From: an uncultured Colwellia sp.
GTDB lineage: Bacteria > Pseudomonadota > Gammaproteobacteria > Enterobacterales > Alteromonadaceae
Direction of reading: 5' to 3'
Length of the DNA stretch: 64,000 nucleotides
Assembly (NCBI GenBank): GCA_913049915.1
Contig: CAJWZC010000001.1
Coordinates: forward strand, 1-64,000
The translations under genes and the position numbers were made by a program. Within the stretch, counting starts at the first letter, position 1; each line of letters starts with the position of its first letter. Under the pieces are notes generated by a model. It was not told the DNA's origin. It saw only the letters and a program-made list of their open reading frames with translations, and did not search any database. Shown here one piece after another: positions 1 through 10,197 of the stretch.

Positions 1-63
1 AAAATTAAAAATTAAAAATTAAAAATTAAAAATTAAAAATTAAAAATTAAAAATTAAAAATTT
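1..63. repeat. AT-only 7-bp tandem repeat
   Basis: The window opens with about eight to nine head-to-tail copies of the heptamer AAAATTA, with no G or C. The array may extend beyond the left edge. Such arrays arise by replication slippage and give an easily melted or bent segment. Function unknown. Confidence 0.9.
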
Positions 64-472
64 AGTTATCCACTGTTCCTGTGGGTAACTATGTGGATTA
101 AAATTTAAGTTTACGTTATTCATACGTTTTGACTGACGTGTCAATAAGTCAACATAAAAGAGATATGTTTTTAATTACATTAATTTCAATGCGTTAGGTG
201 AATATTATGTTTTATAGAGAAAGTTGGGTATTTTTTGAACGCCTGGTTTTTCGAATATTTAACTGTGCGTTATTTCATTAAACCATACCTTGTCTATAAC
301 CCTGTACGCTTTTTGTTCAGCAAAAGAATAAAGGGATATCTTACATAACTATTATTTCAATATTAATTAAAGTGAGCTTATCTGATCAATCTACACTAGG
401 TAAAAGTTAGTTAATCTTTTACAATGTATTTCTACATATTATTTACCCTAATAGAACCACAGATAATATTAA
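64..472. other. Intergenic region upstream of the MATE gene
   Basis: No convincing ORF is seen. The stretch holds an imperfect inverted repeat next to the heptamer array (AGTTATCCAC...GTGGGTAACT, about 64-90) that includes a near match to a DnaA box (TTATCCACT). The rest is AT-rich and presumably carries the promoter of the MATE-uvrB pair. Confidence 0.5.
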
Positions 473-1861
473 ATGACTAAAAAAAACATGGCCCGACATA
501 ATAGTAAACAAATTAATCTACTCGAAGACCCTGTTCCTAACACCCTAAAGCGTATGACTATTCCGATGATATATGGGATGGTGCTGCTAATGACGTTCAA
601 CTTAGTTGATACGTTCTTTGTTGGACTTTTAGGGACACAGCCTCTAGCAGCAATTAGTTTTACATTTCCTGTTACTTTTACAGTCCTTAGTCTAATGATT
701 GGTTTAGGTATAGGAACCTCTGCTGTTATCGCTAAGTTTTTAGGAAAAAAAGATACAAAGTCGGCAAAAAATGCTGCTACAGCGTCATTATATTTAGCTG
801 CGATTATTGTCGCCTGTTTATCAACAGTAGGGTATTTCATTACAGACCCTTTATTTACTCTACTGGGGGCACAGCCATCTTTATTACCCCTAATTCATCA
901 ATACATGGATATTTGGTATATAGGCAGTATTTGTTTGATTGGCCCTATGGTAGGTAATGCGATATTACGTGCATCAGGGGATACTAAAACACCCAGTATT
1001 ATAATGGGTAGTGCCGGACTCATAAATGCAGTACTGGATCCTATTTTTATATTTGGTTTTGGTCCTATTCCTGCGATGGGAATACAAGGTGCTGCAATCG
1101 CGACCTTAATTTCTTGGTTTTTTGGTTTAGGATTCGTATTGTACATATTAACTAAAAAACATGATCTCATTCATACGACTATGTTACCGATGAAAGACCT
1201 CATCACGGCCTGTCGACATATATTAAAAATAGGGTTACCTGCGGCAGGTGCTAATATGCTAACACCTATCGCTGCCGGTATAATGACTGCAATAGTTGCT
1301 ACATATGGTGAGTCAGCTGTTGCCGCTTTTGGAGTTGGCTCAAGACTTGAATCGATAGCTTGTTTGATCGTACTAGCTTTATCGATGACTTTACCCCCTT
1401 TTATTAGTCAGAACTTTGGAGCAGGGCAATTAAAACGCGTAGAAGATGCATATAAAGCTTCCATAAGGTTTATATTAGCTTGGCAAATTGTTATTTATAT
1501 TTTGTTAGCTCTTAGTGCACATTGGATCGCAAGTATATTTACTAAAGAAGCTGAAGTTGCTGATTTAATTAAACTATTTATTTGGATACTACCTCTAGGT
1601 TATGGGTTGCAAGGTATCGTTATTTTAACTAATTCATCATTCAATGCTTTGCATAAACCAATGATCGCTTTGGTATTAAGTGTTGTTCGACTATTTATTT
1701 GTTATTTACCTTTAGCGTATTTAGGTAGTTTACTGTTTGGTTTAGCAGGTCTATTTGCTGGTGCTTTACTTGGAAATATTCTAATGGCTATGATTTCGCA
1801 CCGATTATTTACTAAACAATTTGCGACTCATGACTCGACTGTACCGGAGCAGGTAATATGA
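473..1861 (+). CDS. MATE family multidrug/Na+ exporter
   Basis: A 462-aa polytopic membrane protein with about twelve hydrophobic segments in two homologous halves, the usual size for MATE transporters. The N-terminal half has the typical [21 protein letters not shown] stretch and the second half the matching [13 protein letters not shown] region. MATE proteins export cationic drugs and metabolites in exchange for Na+ or H+ across the inner membrane; the substrate cannot be read from the sequence. The stop codon overlaps the uvrB start (ATGA), so the two are probably co-transcribed and translationally coupled. An internal ATG five codons downstream is an alternative start; neither has a strong Shine-Dalgarno sequence. 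Confidence 0.9.
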   Translation: MTKKNMARHNSKQINLLEDPVPNTLKRMTIPMIYGMVLLMTFNLVDTFFVGLLGTQPLAAISFTFPVTFTVLSLMIGLGIGTSAVIAKFLGKKDTKSAKNAATASLYLAAIIVACLSTVGYFITDPLFTLLGAQPSLLPLIHQYMDIWYIGSICLIGPMVGNAILRASGDTKTPSIIMGSAGLINAVLDPIFIFGFGPIPAMGIQGAAIATLISWFFGLGFVLYILTKKHDLIHTTMLPMKDLITACRHILKIGLPAAGANMLTPIAAGIMTAIVATYGESAVAAFGVGSRLESIACLIVLALSMTLPPFISQNFGAGQLKRVEDAYKASIRFILAWQIVIYILLALSAHWIASIFTKEAEVADLIKLFIWILPLGYGLQGIVILTNSSFNALHKPMIALVLSVVRLFICYLPLAYLGSLLFGLAGLFAGALLGNILMAMISHRLFTKQFATHDSTVPEQVI

Positions 1862-3879
1862 AAAAGTTAACTATTTGTTCTGATTACACACCAAGTGGGG
1901 ATCAACCAACAGCAATAAAGCAACTTTTAGAAGGCATTGAATCGGGCTTAGCCCATCAAACGTTGTTAGGTGTAACTGGCTCAGGTAAAACCTTTACCAT
2001 TGCTAATGTGATAGAGAAGCTTAATCGACCCACCATGATGTTAGCACCCAATAAAACCTTGGCTGCGCAACTTTATGGTGAAATGAAAGAGTTTTTTCCA
2101 AACAATGCCGTGGAGTATTTTGTTTCTTATTATGATTATTATCAGCCAGAGGCTTATGTACCGACAACCGATACTTTCATAGAAAAAGACGCCTCAGTTA
2201 ATGAGCACATTGAGCAAATGCGTCTATCAGCCACTAAGGCATTGTTAGAACGTCGCGATGTTATTATTATTGCTTCAGTTTCTGCTATTTATGGTTTGGG
2301 TGATCCTGATTCCTATTTAAAGATGATGTTACATATTAGCCAAGGTGACATTATTAATCAGCGCGATATTTTACGTCGGTTAGCTGAATTACAATATAAA
2401 CGGAATGATATTGCTTTTGCACGCGCTACTTACAGAGTTCGGGGTGACGTTATTGATATTTTTCCTGCGGAATCAGATCGCCTTGCTTTGCGTGTTGAAC
2501 TATTCGATGAAGAAATAGAGCGGATAAGTCAATTTGATCCACTAACGGGACAAGTTGAAAGAACACTGCCTCGGGTGACCGTTTACCCTAAAACACACTA
2601 CGCCACGCCTAGAGAGAAAATTTTAGCTGCGATTGATAAAATTAAAATTGAGCTTAAGCACAGATCGCAACAACTTAAAGATAATAATAAATTAGTTGAA
2701 GAACAGCGACTAACCCAACGCACTCAATTTGATATTGAGATGATGACTGAGCTCGGTTATTGCTCCGGTATAGAGAACTATTCTCGCTACTTATCGGGGA
2801 GAGATGAGGGAGGTGCACCCCCTACATTATTTGATTATTTACCCGATGATGGGTTACTTATTATTGATGAATCACATGTTACTGTGCCACAAATTGGCGC
2901 TATGTATAAAGGGGATAGGTCGCGTAAAGAAAACTTAGTAGAATATGGCTTTAGATTACCCTCAGCCTTAGATAACAGGCCAATGAAATTTGAGGAGTTT
3001 GAAGCTATTTCTCCGCAAACAATTTATGTATCGGCAACACCGAGTAACTATGAATTAGAGAAATCTAATGGTGATATAGCAGAACAAGTGGTTAGACCTA
3101 CAGGTTTACTTGATCCACAAATCGAAGTGAGACCAGTAGAGACACAAGTTGATGATTTATTATCAGAGATACATAAACGTCTACCCTTAGATGAAAGGGT
3201 CTTAGCCACTACATTAACCAAGCGTATGGCCGAAGATTTAACGGATTACTTGGATGAGCATGGTATTAAAGCACGTTATTTGCATTCAGATGTTGATACG
3301 GTTGAACGGGTCGAAATTATAAGAGATTTCAGACTGGGTAAATTTGATGTTTTAGTTGGCATTAACTTACTTCGAGAAGGTTTAGATATGCCAGAAGTCT
3401 CCTTAGTAGCAATTTTAGATGCGGATAAAGAAGGTTTTTTACGTTCTGATCGTTCTTTAATTCAAACTATTGGTCGAGCGGCGCGTAACCTCAATGGTCG
3501 AGCTATATTGTATGGAGATAGAATTACGGGCTCTATGCGACGTGCTATTGATGAAACAGAACGACGTAGGGTAAAACAACATCAATACAATTTAGACAAC
3601 AATATTACTCCTCAAGGCGTTGTTAGACGAATTACCGATGTTATGGGTGTTGGTAACTACAGTGATGCTAAATCACTTGATAAAGTTGCGGAAGCGAATA
3701 CTAATTATCATATTAATCAGCAAGCAGATGAGCCCTTATTAACCACCAAACAGATTGATACTAAAATAGTCAAGTTTGAAAAAATAATGCAAGGGCATGC
3801 ACAAAACTTAGAATTTGAACAAGCGGCATCTGTCCGTGATAAAATCGCAAAACTACGAATACAGCAATTATCAACTTAA
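1858..3879 (+). CDS. uvrB: UvrABC nucleotide excision repair subunit B
   Basis: A 673-aa protein, full length for UvrB, the damage-verification helicase that receives lesions from UvrA and positions UvrC. Visible features are the Walker A motif GVTGSGKT (residues 38-45), the beta-hairpin region [12 protein letters not shown] (around 92-103) that clamps DNA, a DESH Walker B box, helicase motif VI (QTIGRAARN) and a C-terminal UVR domain ([22 protein letters not shown]) that contacts UvrC. The start overlaps the preceding MATE gene by four bases. The stop codon lies inside a 13-bp inverted repeat shared with the convergent small gene downstream. Confidence 0.98.
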   Translation: MKKLTICSDYTPSGDQPTAIKQLLEGIESGLAHQTLLGVTGSGKTFTIANVIEKLNRPTMMLAPNKTLAAQLYGEMKEFFPNNAVEYFVSYYDYYQPEAYVPTTDTFIEKDASVNEHIEQMRLSATKALLERRDVIIIASVSAIYGLGDPDSYLKMMLHISQGDIINQRDILRRLAELQYKRNDIAFARATYRVRGDVIDIFPAESDRLALRVELFDEEIERISQFDPLTGQVERTLPRVTVYPKTHYATPREKILAAIDKIKIELKHRSQQLKDNNKLVEEQRLTQRTQFDIEMMTELGYCSGIENYSRYLSGRDEGGAPPTLFDYLPDDGLLIIDESHVTVPQIGAMYKGDRSRKENLVEYGFRLPSALDNRPMKFEEFEAISPQTIYVSATPSNYELEKSNGDIAEQVVRPTGLLDPQIEVRPVETQVDDLLSEIHKRLPLDERVLATTLTKRMAEDLTDYLDEHGIKARYLHSDVDTVERVEIIRDFRLGKFDVLVGINLLREGLDMPEVSLVAILDADKEGFLRSDRSLIQTIGRAARNLNGRAILYGDRITGSMRRAIDETERRRVKQHQYNLDNNITPQGVVRRITDVMGVGNYSDAKSLDKVAEANTNYHINQQADEPLLTTKQIDTKIVKFEKIMQGHAQNLEFEQAASVRDKIAKLRIQQLST

Positions 3880-3906
3880 GTAACCATAACTAAGGTTACT
3901 TAAGTT
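3873..3906. terminator. Bidirectional hairpin between convergent genes
   Basis: A perfect 13-bp inverted repeat, AACTTAAGTAACC / GGTTACTTAAGTT, with an 8-nt loop. It includes the uvrB stop codon on one arm and the stop codon of the convergent 70-aa gene on the other. There is no long T tract, so it may act as a transcript 3' end stabiliser as much as an intrinsic terminator. Confidence 0.65.
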
Positions 3907-4108
3907 CCAGTATTGAGTAATGGCTTAGAATGCTAGCAACAGCATCACTACTACAATGGTTGAGATCACTAATATCTTCTATTATTCTGTCTTGAATATC
4001 GACAGGAAATAACATTAGTCGCTCCATGAAAAGGTGAGCTTGAGTTTCATTATTTGAATCTATCATCTGCTTCAAACGTCGTGCTTGATACTTCCAAGTA
4101 GTACTCAT
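3896..4108 (-). CDS. Small protein of unknown function (70 aa)
   Basis: A 70-aa ORF convergent with uvrB. The product is polar and looks helical, with no signal peptide or membrane segment. The start is preceded by a weak GAGAATG Shine-Dalgarno-like element. Its stop is set exactly within the inverted repeat that also ends uvrB, which suggests a real transcription unit. I do not recognise the family. Confidence 0.6.
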   Translation of the reverse strand: MSTTWKYQARRLKQMIDSNNETQAHLFMERLMLFPVDIQDRIIEDISDLNHCSSDAVASILSHYSILELK

Positions 4109-4217
4109 AAGACATTCTCAATTTTTCATGAATATCCTATAAGTCTAGGCGAAACAGGTCTTACTGATATAAACAATTTATCTTAAAATAGTTTTTAAGA
4201 ACGATTTTAATCTATAG

Positions 4218-4270
4218 AAAGATAAGTTATTAATAAGAAGTGTATTAATAACTTATCTTTTATTTTTTTT
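4218..4270 (+). terminator. Strong orphan intrinsic terminator
   Basis: An 18-bp perfect stem (AAAGATAAGTTATTAATA / TATTAATAACTTATCTTT) with a 7-nt loop, followed by TATTTTTTTT on the + strand. No + strand gene directly precedes it; the nearest is uvrB, about 340 bp upstream. It may terminate uvrB read-through or an unannotated short transcript. Confidence 0.75.
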
Positions 4271-4460
4271 GAACAAAAAAACAATTATCTTCCGCAGTTG
4301 AGAACACTTTTTTTGGTGATTTACCAATTTTAATGGTGTAATACTATGTTAAAAGTCCTCTTGAAAAATTTCTAACTTATCAACTAACCAATACAATTAT
4401 TTATAGTCTTTTTAGTCAATATTACCATTAGTTAATGGCAGTTTTATTTGACGAATAAGA

Positions 4461-4975
4461 CTATCTTATCGTTCTGAGCTCTTCTTCAAATATTTCTACT
4501 AACATGGCTGCGGGTAATGCAACGAACCCTAAACCAATAAGTATAATAATGATGAAAATTATTTTTTCGATGGGTGTAATTGGTATTACATAACCATAAC
4601 TAACAGTAATCATAGTTACAATAGACCACCAAAGAGAGCAAATAATACAACCAAAAGTACTTAGTTTAATTTTACCTTCAATGGCATGCTAAGTTAGCGG
4701 CGATGACAATGAGAAATATCATCACCATTATGACAGCCGTGATACTTTTAATTCTTAAGCTATAATAGAGATAAAGCCTTAAAATATTTTAAAGACAATG
4801 TGTTGAATTCTATAGACGTAACAGCCAAATAAGGCGATAGTAGAAAATACATACTTAACTCTAGCTGTACTTGGGGACAAGTGAACGTATTTTTTTGCTT
4901 TAACACAGCACCATAATGATAAAAATATTTAATAAAAAATAGATAGTCGAATAAACGTACATAGAGCAAACGCAA
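4461..4975 (-). pseudogene. Broken potassium-channel-like gene
   Basis: Reading the minus strand downstream of a 71-aa ORF (4760-4975) gives, after frame changes, a transmembrane piece (RIKSITAVIMVMIFLIVIAANL) and then the peptide IEGKIKLSTFG...SLWWSIVTMITVSYGY. This is followed by a last helix, LIGLGFVALPAAMLVEIFEEELR, ending at 4461. The order matches the S5, pore loop and S6 of voltage-gated-type K+ channels, including the WW-T-TVGYGD filter region, here changed to TVSYGY. At least one frameshift and a stop in the linker show that the gene is dead. The 5' end is uncertain. Confidence 0.75.
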
Positions 4976-5198
4976 CTAAATATTACTCATAATAGTTGGA
5001 CTCTGATCCAAATATAACTGCAGTTACATTAGAAATAATAATTTCAATCAAAAAAATTGATAATTTTCTTAACATACTATATTAAAGTAGCCTTCTAGCA
5101 ACTGATATGCTTTAACTCTATATGAGTTGCTAGAGGTTTGGTTGCAGTAGTTACATCTATCTTTGATTCAGTAATAGCCTTACTTGTAACTTAGTATT

Positions 5199-5855
5199 TT
5201 ATTCGTATGTAATTGGATCTGTGACATTATTTTCTGCAAAAGCTTCTAAGCGCTCTTGGCATGAACCACATTTACCACATGCTTTATCTCGTCCATTATA
5301 ACATGTCCAAGTATTACTGTAATCTAGCCCCATCGCTATGCCATCAGCAAGTATTGCTGTTTTATTAACCGTTAAGTAAGGACTAAATATTTCAACACTT
5401 TCATAATTAGCAATTTTACAAACATCATTCATCTTTTCGACGAACTCAGGTCGACAATCTGGATAGATAGCGTGGTCGCCTGAATGCGCACCGTAGTAAA
5501 CTTGATCAGCACCAACGGATACCGCATAAGCAACAGCTAGCGAAAGTAAAATCATATTACGATTAGGTACAATCGTTGACTTCATATTATCTGCTTCGTA
5601 ATGACCTTCAGGAATATCAATATCATCTGTTAGGGAAGAACCCGCCAATAACTGATTAATAGCAGAAATATCAATTACTTTATGATTAACATCAAGTTCA
5701 GTACACACAGTACTCGCGCACTCCAACTCTTTTACATGGCGTTGACCATAATCAAAGGATAACGCAAAGACTTCTTTTCCATCTTTTTGAGCACGGTTTA
5801 GTACAGTAAAGGAATCCATGCCACCAGAATAAATAACAACAACTTTTTCAGTCAT
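5199..5855 (-). CDS. queC: 7-cyano-7-deazaguanine (preQ0) synthase QueC
   Basis: A 218-aa cytosolic enzyme that converts 7-carboxy-7-deazaguanine to preQ0 with ATP and ammonia, in the queuosine tRNA modification pathway. The PP-loop SGGMDS is at residues 10-15. The zinc-binding cysteines C185, C193, C196 and C199 sit in [15 protein letters not shown] near the C-terminus, and length is normal for the family. It is divergent from queE, which makes its substrate, across about 140 bp that probably holds both promoters. A loose hairpin (CTAGCAACT...AGTTGCTAG, about 5090-5150) lies downstream. Confidence 0.97.
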   Translation of the reverse strand: MTEKVVVIYSGGMDSFTVLNRAQKDGKEVFALSFDYGQRHVKELECASTVCTELDVNHKVIDISAINQLLAGSSLTDDIDIPEGHYEADNMKSTIVPNRNMILLSLAVAYAVSVGADQVYYGAHSGDHAIYPDCRPEFVEKMNDVCKIANYESVEIFSPYLTVNKTAILADGIAMGLDYSNTWTCYNGRDKACGKCGSCQERLEAFAENNVTDPITYE

Positions 5856-5995
5856 TTGAAAGCTCTCTTAATTGATCTAAGGTATAATAATAAACAGCTA
5901 TTATTTTACTTGAAATAAGTAATAGGCTAAAGCAGAAAGTGAATACCGCGCCGAATAAAATAAACCATCATGCAGAAGAGAAAACTATAACACCG

Positions 5996-6664
5996 ATGAA
6001 CTATAAAATTAATGAGCTATTTGAAACGATTCAAGGGGAGGGTTCCTTCACGGGCCAGCCATCAATTTTCATCAGATTACAGGGTTGCCCTGTAGGGTGT
6101 TCTTGGTGTGATACCAAGCATACTTGGGATATTGAACTTAAAGATCAAGTTAGTCCTGACGTTATGTTTAATAAAACAGAAGAAACGGTGCAATGGTCTA
6201 ATTTTACTGCTGAAGATATTCTAGCGTTAGTGAAAGATAAACAATTTCGAGCAAAACATATTGTTATTACTGGCGGTGAGCCTTGTATGGTTGATCTAAC
6301 GCCATTATGTGAAAGCTTTGAGCAAGAAGGTTATAGCATGCAAATTGAAACATCAGGTACATTTGAAATTGTCACCACGGAAAAATGTTGGGTAACAGTG
6401 TCTCCTAAAATCAATATGCGTGGTGGTTATGAGGTGTTAGCTAGCGCCATGTTACGAGCTAATGAAATAAAGCATCCGGTTGCAACAGAACAACATGTTG
6501 ATGATTTAAAAACGCTATTAGCTAAACATAAAATTGAAAATACCCCAATATATTTACAACCGATTAGTCAAAAGCAACGAGCAACTGAATTAGCAATAGC
6601 AACATGTATCGCTAATAACTGGCGGTTATCAGTGCAAGTTCATAAATATATTGGTATCGAATAA
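5996..6664 (+). CDS. queE: 7-carboxy-7-deazaguanine synthase QueE
   Basis: A radical SAM enzyme that turns 6-carboxytetrahydropterin into 7-carboxy-7-deazaguanine, the step before QueC. The cluster-binding cysteines are C31, C35 and C38 in RLQGCPVGCSWCDTKHTW, the spacing typical of gammaproteobacterial QueE, and ITGGEPC follows. I chose the ATG at 5996 because family members start MxYxINE(L/M)F. The ORF track starts at a GTG at 5939, which would add 19 residues not expected in the family. Neither start has a clear Shine-Dalgarno sequence. It converges on alr with a 15-bp gap. Confidence 0.93.
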   Translation: MNYKINELFETIQGEGSFTGQPSIFIRLQGCPVGCSWCDTKHTWDIELKDQVSPDVMFNKTEETVQWSNFTAEDILALVKDKQFRAKHIVITGGEPCMVDLTPLCESFEQEGYSMQIETSGTFEIVTTEKCWVTVSPKINMRGGYEVLASAMLRANEIKHPVATEQHVDDLKTLLAKHKIENTPIYLQPISQKQRATELAIATCIANNWRLSVQVHKYIGIE

Positions 6665-6679
6665 AAAAGTATCAGTAAG

Positions 6680-7792
6680 TTAAGTCGCAATGACTTTGGG
6701 AACACGTTTTGATACGCGTGTTAATAATTCATAATTAATGGTATCGCTGTTTTGAGCAACGGTATCAATACTTATATTTTTACCCCACAATTCAACAGTA
6801 TCTCCTATTATAATGTTACTAATATCACTATTGTCTAAATCCGTGTTAGTTAAATCAGTAATATCTACAGTGACCATATCCATTGAAACTCGACCAACCA
6901 GTGGCGCAATAGCACCTTTTATGAATACGGGTGTACCTGATTTAGCATTACGAGGGTAGCCATCAGCATATCCTATGGCAACGGTTGCTATAATAGTTTC
7001 GCGTTGAGCTTGCCAAATATCACCATAACCAACATATTCACCTGCTTTTACGGTATGTATAGCAATAATATTTGCTTGTAAGGTCATCACTGGAATCAGT
7101 GGTTGGCTTAATGGACTTTCACCAATGGGGGATAAACCATAAAGAGCTAAACCTAATCGGGTATGATCGCCATGACTCGTAGGCCAATTTAAAATACCAG
7201 CAGAGTTAGCCATACTAAATTTACAATCGTATTGTGAAACTAACTTCTTTAATTTATCCAGTTGCTCTAAAGGTTTCGTACTATTGAGCTGTTCAGCGGT
7301 CGAAAAATGTGAGCACAACACTAATTTTTTTATTTGCTGCTCGGTTAATTGCAACATGATGTCGTCAACTTGTTCAACATGAAAACCTAAGCGGTTCATT
7401 CCTGTATCTACTTTTAGCCATATATCACCTGAAAAATCAGGACTCATAGCGCTAAGCCACTCAATTTGATAGTCACTGTGTAACATGAGAGAAAAATTAT
7501 TTTCAATCGCTATCTGAAAGTCACTTTCTTTAAAAGGTCCTTCCAGAATAAGCACGGTATTATCAATGCCATCGCTTCGCAGAGCTAAGGCTTCATCAAT
7601 AAAACCAACGGCAAAAAGATTAACATATGCACTTAAAGCACGAGCTACTTTAGCAGCATCATGGCCGTAGGCGTCTGCTTTAATGACGGCAATAGTATTA
7701 CTGTTACTCGCCAGATTATCGATATACTGATAGTTTTTAACTAGTGCATCTAAGTCAATAACTGCTTGTGTAAGTCTAGAAGAATAATTCAT
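6680..7792 (-). CDS. alr: Alanine racemase
   Basis: A 370-aa PLP enzyme that interconverts L- and D-alanine for peptidoglycan. The Schiff-base lysine is K38 in AVIKADAYGHD. The second catalytic base is the tyrosine in VGYGDIW, and GRVSMDMVTVD is the conserved C-terminal domain motif. Length is normal. It is transcribed towards queE and divergent from murQ, across an AT-rich 230-bp gap. That places it with two cell-wall recycling genes, though on the opposite strand. Confidence 0.96.
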   Translation of the reverse strand: MNYSSRLTQAVIDLDALVKNYQYIDNLASNSNTIAVIKADAYGHDAAKVARALSAYVNLFAVGFIDEALALRSDGIDNTVLILEGPFKESDFQIAIENNFSLMLHSDYQIEWLSAMSPDFSGDIWLKVDTGMNRLGFHVEQVDDIMLQLTEQQIKKLVLCSHFSTAEQLNSTKPLEQLDKLKKLVSQYDCKFSMANSAGILNWPTSHGDHTRLGLALYGLSPIGESPLSQPLIPVMTLQANIIAIHTVKAGEYVGYGDIWQAQRETIIATVAIGYADGYPRNAKSGTPVFIKGAIAPLVGRVSMDMVTVDITDLTNTDLDNSDISNIIIGDTVELWGKNISIDTVAQNSDTINYELLTRVSKRVPKVIAT

Positions 7793-8023
7793 ATCTGTGG
7801 CTGATAATTACTAATAAATGATTTTTTGATAAATAAAGACAGAGAAATAAACATTATTGGACAAGTAAAAGTCGCTAATTTCTTTATATATTAACAGTAA
7901 TCAGTGTACCATGATAAATATTATGCGCCTTAGCTTAATTGTAATATTTATGATTAGTGACGAACATAATTAGCTGTAATTATGTTTAAGAAAAAGGCTA
8001 GTAAATTATAACGAGAGAATTTA

Positions 8024-8950
8024 ATGGATACGCAAGTAGACTTAGTTAATGAACTAAAAAACATCACCACCGAAGGACAAAATCCTAATACCCTAGATAT
8101 AGACTTACTGGATTCATTAGGAGTACTAAAAAAAATTAATACCGAAGATCAAACTATCGCTGCCATAGTAGGTCAACTAATACCTGAAATAGCCCAAGGG
8201 GTCGATTTCATCGTCGATGCCTTTGCTCGTGGTGGTCGTCTTATTTATATTGGCGCAGGTACCAGTGGCAGATTAGGTGTACTCGATGCGGTAGAATGCC
8301 CACCTACTTTTAGTGTGTCGAGTGAACAAGTTATCGGTATTCTTGCTGGAGGCGCTGGCGCTATGTATAAAGCGGTTGAAGGTGCAGAAGACAATAAACA
8401 GTTAGCCATTAATGATTTGAACGCAATCAACTTATCGAGTAAAGATGTTTTAGTGGGTATAGCTGCCAGTGGGCGTACACCTTATGTTTTGTCTGCAATG
8501 GCCTTTGCTAAAGAGCAAGGAGCTAAAGTTATTGGCATTAGCTGTAGTGCTAACAATATTTACGCACAAAACAGTGATGTTGATATCTGTGCGATAGTAG
8601 GAGCAGAAGTCTTAACTGGTTCTACGCGTATGAAATCAGGTACCGCACAAAAGCTTATTTTGAATATGCTCAGCACTGCCAGTATGATCCGCAGTGGTAA
8701 AAGTTATCAAAATCTCATGATTGATGTTAATGCCAGTAATAAAAAATTATACGCACGTGCTGTTAGAATTGTGATGCAAGCAACAGAATGTGACTTTATC
8801 ACGGCAGAAAAATCGTTGAAACAAGCAAATAATCAAACAAAACTTGCCAGTTTAATGGTCTTAACGGGCCTAGACAGTGCTCAAGCCGAAGCCGCGTTAA
8901 GCAGTAATAAAGGCTTTCTACGAAAAGCTGTTGAGCAACAAGGTTGTTAA
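8024..8950 (+). CDS. murQ: N-acetylmuramic acid 6-phosphate etherase
   Basis: A 308-aa SIS-domain enzyme that cleaves the lactyl ether of MurNAc-6-phosphate to give GlcNAc-6-phosphate and D-lactate in peptidoglycan recycling. The sugar-phosphate-binding segment IYIGAGTSGRLGVLDAVECPPTFS is at residues 74-97. Probable catalytic glutamates lie in VECPP (E91) and AVEGAED (E119 or E122). The start ATG follows CGAGAG at good spacing. The end runs to within 10 bp of the chosen namZ start, so the two form an operon. Confidence 0.97.
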   Translation: MDTQVDLVNELKNITTEGQNPNTLDIDLLDSLGVLKKINTEDQTIAAIVGQLIPEIAQGVDFIVDAFARGGRLIYIGAGTSGRLGVLDAVECPPTFSVSSEQVIGILAGGAGAMYKAVEGAEDNKQLAINDLNAINLSSKDVLVGIAASGRTPYVLSAMAFAKEQGAKVIGISCSANNIYAQNSDVDICAIVGAEVLTGSTRMKSGTAQKLILNMLSTASMIRSGKSYQNLMIDVNASNKKLYARAVRIVMQATECDFITAEKSLKQANNQTKLASLMVLTGLDSAQAEAALSSNKGFLRKAVEQQGC

Positions 8951-8960
8951 GGTCATATCA

Positions 8961-10151
8961 ATGAGGTTAGCTACTTTGGTTAAAGCAACAATCCTATTTT
9001 TTACCTTTACTATATACAGTTTTAGCTTGTCTGCGGGTGCTACTGCTAGTATCGAAAACTACATAACTGTGGGGGCGGAGCAAATTGAAAAATACTTACC
9101 CCAGCTAAAAGGAAAAAATATTGGGCTAGTGGTTAATCAAACCTCAAACGTGTTTGATGAACACTTAGTAGATATATTATTAAAAAATAATATCGATATC
9201 AAAATGATTTTTTCGCCAGAGCACGGTTTTCGAGGTAACAGAGATGCGGGTGAAAAATTTGATTCAAGTGTTGATACTAAAACGGGTATTCCACTTGTTT
9301 CACTCTATAGTAAAAACCGTAAGCCCTCCTTAACTACCATGAAAGAGCTAGATGTTATCGTCTTTGATATTCAAGATGTAGGTGTGCGCTTTTATACTTA
9401 CATCAGTACTATGCATTATATGATGGAAGCCGCAGCTGATGCGGGTGTTGAATTCATTATTTTAGATAGACCAAACCCTAATGGCTCTTTTGTTGATGGC
9501 CCTATACTGGAAAAAGAATTTAGTTCATTCGTTGGCATGCATCCCATTCCTTTATTACACGGCATGACTGTCGGAGAGCTTGCATTAATGATTATAGGGG
9601 AAGGCTGGTTAACAACTGAAAAAGAACTGGCTCTCAGCGTTGTTAGAGTAAAAAATTATCAACGATATTTAGCGTATGTTTTACCAATAAAACCAAGCCC
9701 TAATTTACCTAATACACGTTCAATTTATTTATACCCATCATTAGCATTTTTTGAAGCAACACCAGTAAGTATAGGACGGGGAACTGCTTTTCCATTTCAG
9801 GTGATCGGTCATGATAATATAACTATTGGAGACTTTAGCTTTACACCAATTTCGACCCCTGGTGCTGCGAGTAAACCTAAATTTATGAATATAATGTTGC
9901 AGGGTGAGGACCTTCGTCTAGTTGATAGTCAAGGATTAAATTTACGTTTTATTTTGCACTGGTATAAAGCATTTGCAGAGCAAAAGGTAACCTTTTTTAA
10001 TAGCCCACAATTTATGGATAAATTAGCAGGTACAGATAAATTAAGAAAAGCTATTATTGAAGGGCAAAGTGAAGAGCAAATTAAATTAAGTTGGCGAGCG
10101 GGTATTACTAAGTTTAAGCAAAAGCGACAACCGTATTTATTATATGACTAA
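8961..10151 (+). CDS. namZ: NamZ-type exo-beta-N-acetylmuramidase (DUF1343)
   Basis: A 396-aa protein of the DUF1343 family, whose characterised members (NamZ) release terminal MurNAc from peptidoglycan fragments. Conserved blocks are GLVVNQTS, FSPEHGFRGNRDAGEKF, VFDIQDVGVRFYTYISTMHYMMEAA, ILDRPNPNG and EATPVSIGRGTAFPFQ. The ATG at 8961 is preferred over the track's TTG at 8931: it gives a clean signal peptide (MRLATLVKATILFFTFTIYSF...), follows a TAAGG element and avoids overlap with murQ. The enzyme is probably exported to the periplasm. Pairing with murQ links muropeptide trimming to MurNAc catabolism; the transporter and kinase are not in this window. Confidence 0.9.
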   Translation: MRLATLVKATILFFTFTIYSFSLSAGATASIENYITVGAEQIEKYLPQLKGKNIGLVVNQTSNVFDEHLVDILLKNNIDIKMIFSPEHGFRGNRDAGEKFDSSVDTKTGIPLVSLYSKNRKPSLTTMKELDVIVFDIQDVGVRFYTYISTMHYMMEAAADAGVEFIILDRPNPNGSFVDGPILEKEFSSFVGMHPIPLLHGMTVGELALMIIGEGWLTTEKELALSVVRVKNYQRYLAYVLPIKPSPNLPNTRSIYLYPSLAFFEATPVSIGRGTAFPFQVIGHDNITIGDFSFTPISTPGAASKPKFMNIMLQGEDLRLVDSQGLNLRFILHWYKAFAEQKVTFFNSPQFMDKLAGTDKLRKAIIEGQSEEQIKLSWRAGITKFKQKRQPYLLYD

Positions 10152-10197
10152 CCCCCAAGTTAGTAGTATGAGTTAAGTATGGATTTGATATTAAAAA

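Noticed and set aside
1-63. CRISPR-like array
   Set aside because: Heptamer units with no spacers; simple tandem repeat only. No CRISPR array or cas gene is seen anywhere in the window.
5856-5995. preQ1 riboswitch between queC and queE
   Set aside because: No C-rich loop and A-rich tail typical of preQ1 aptamers could be found on either strand.
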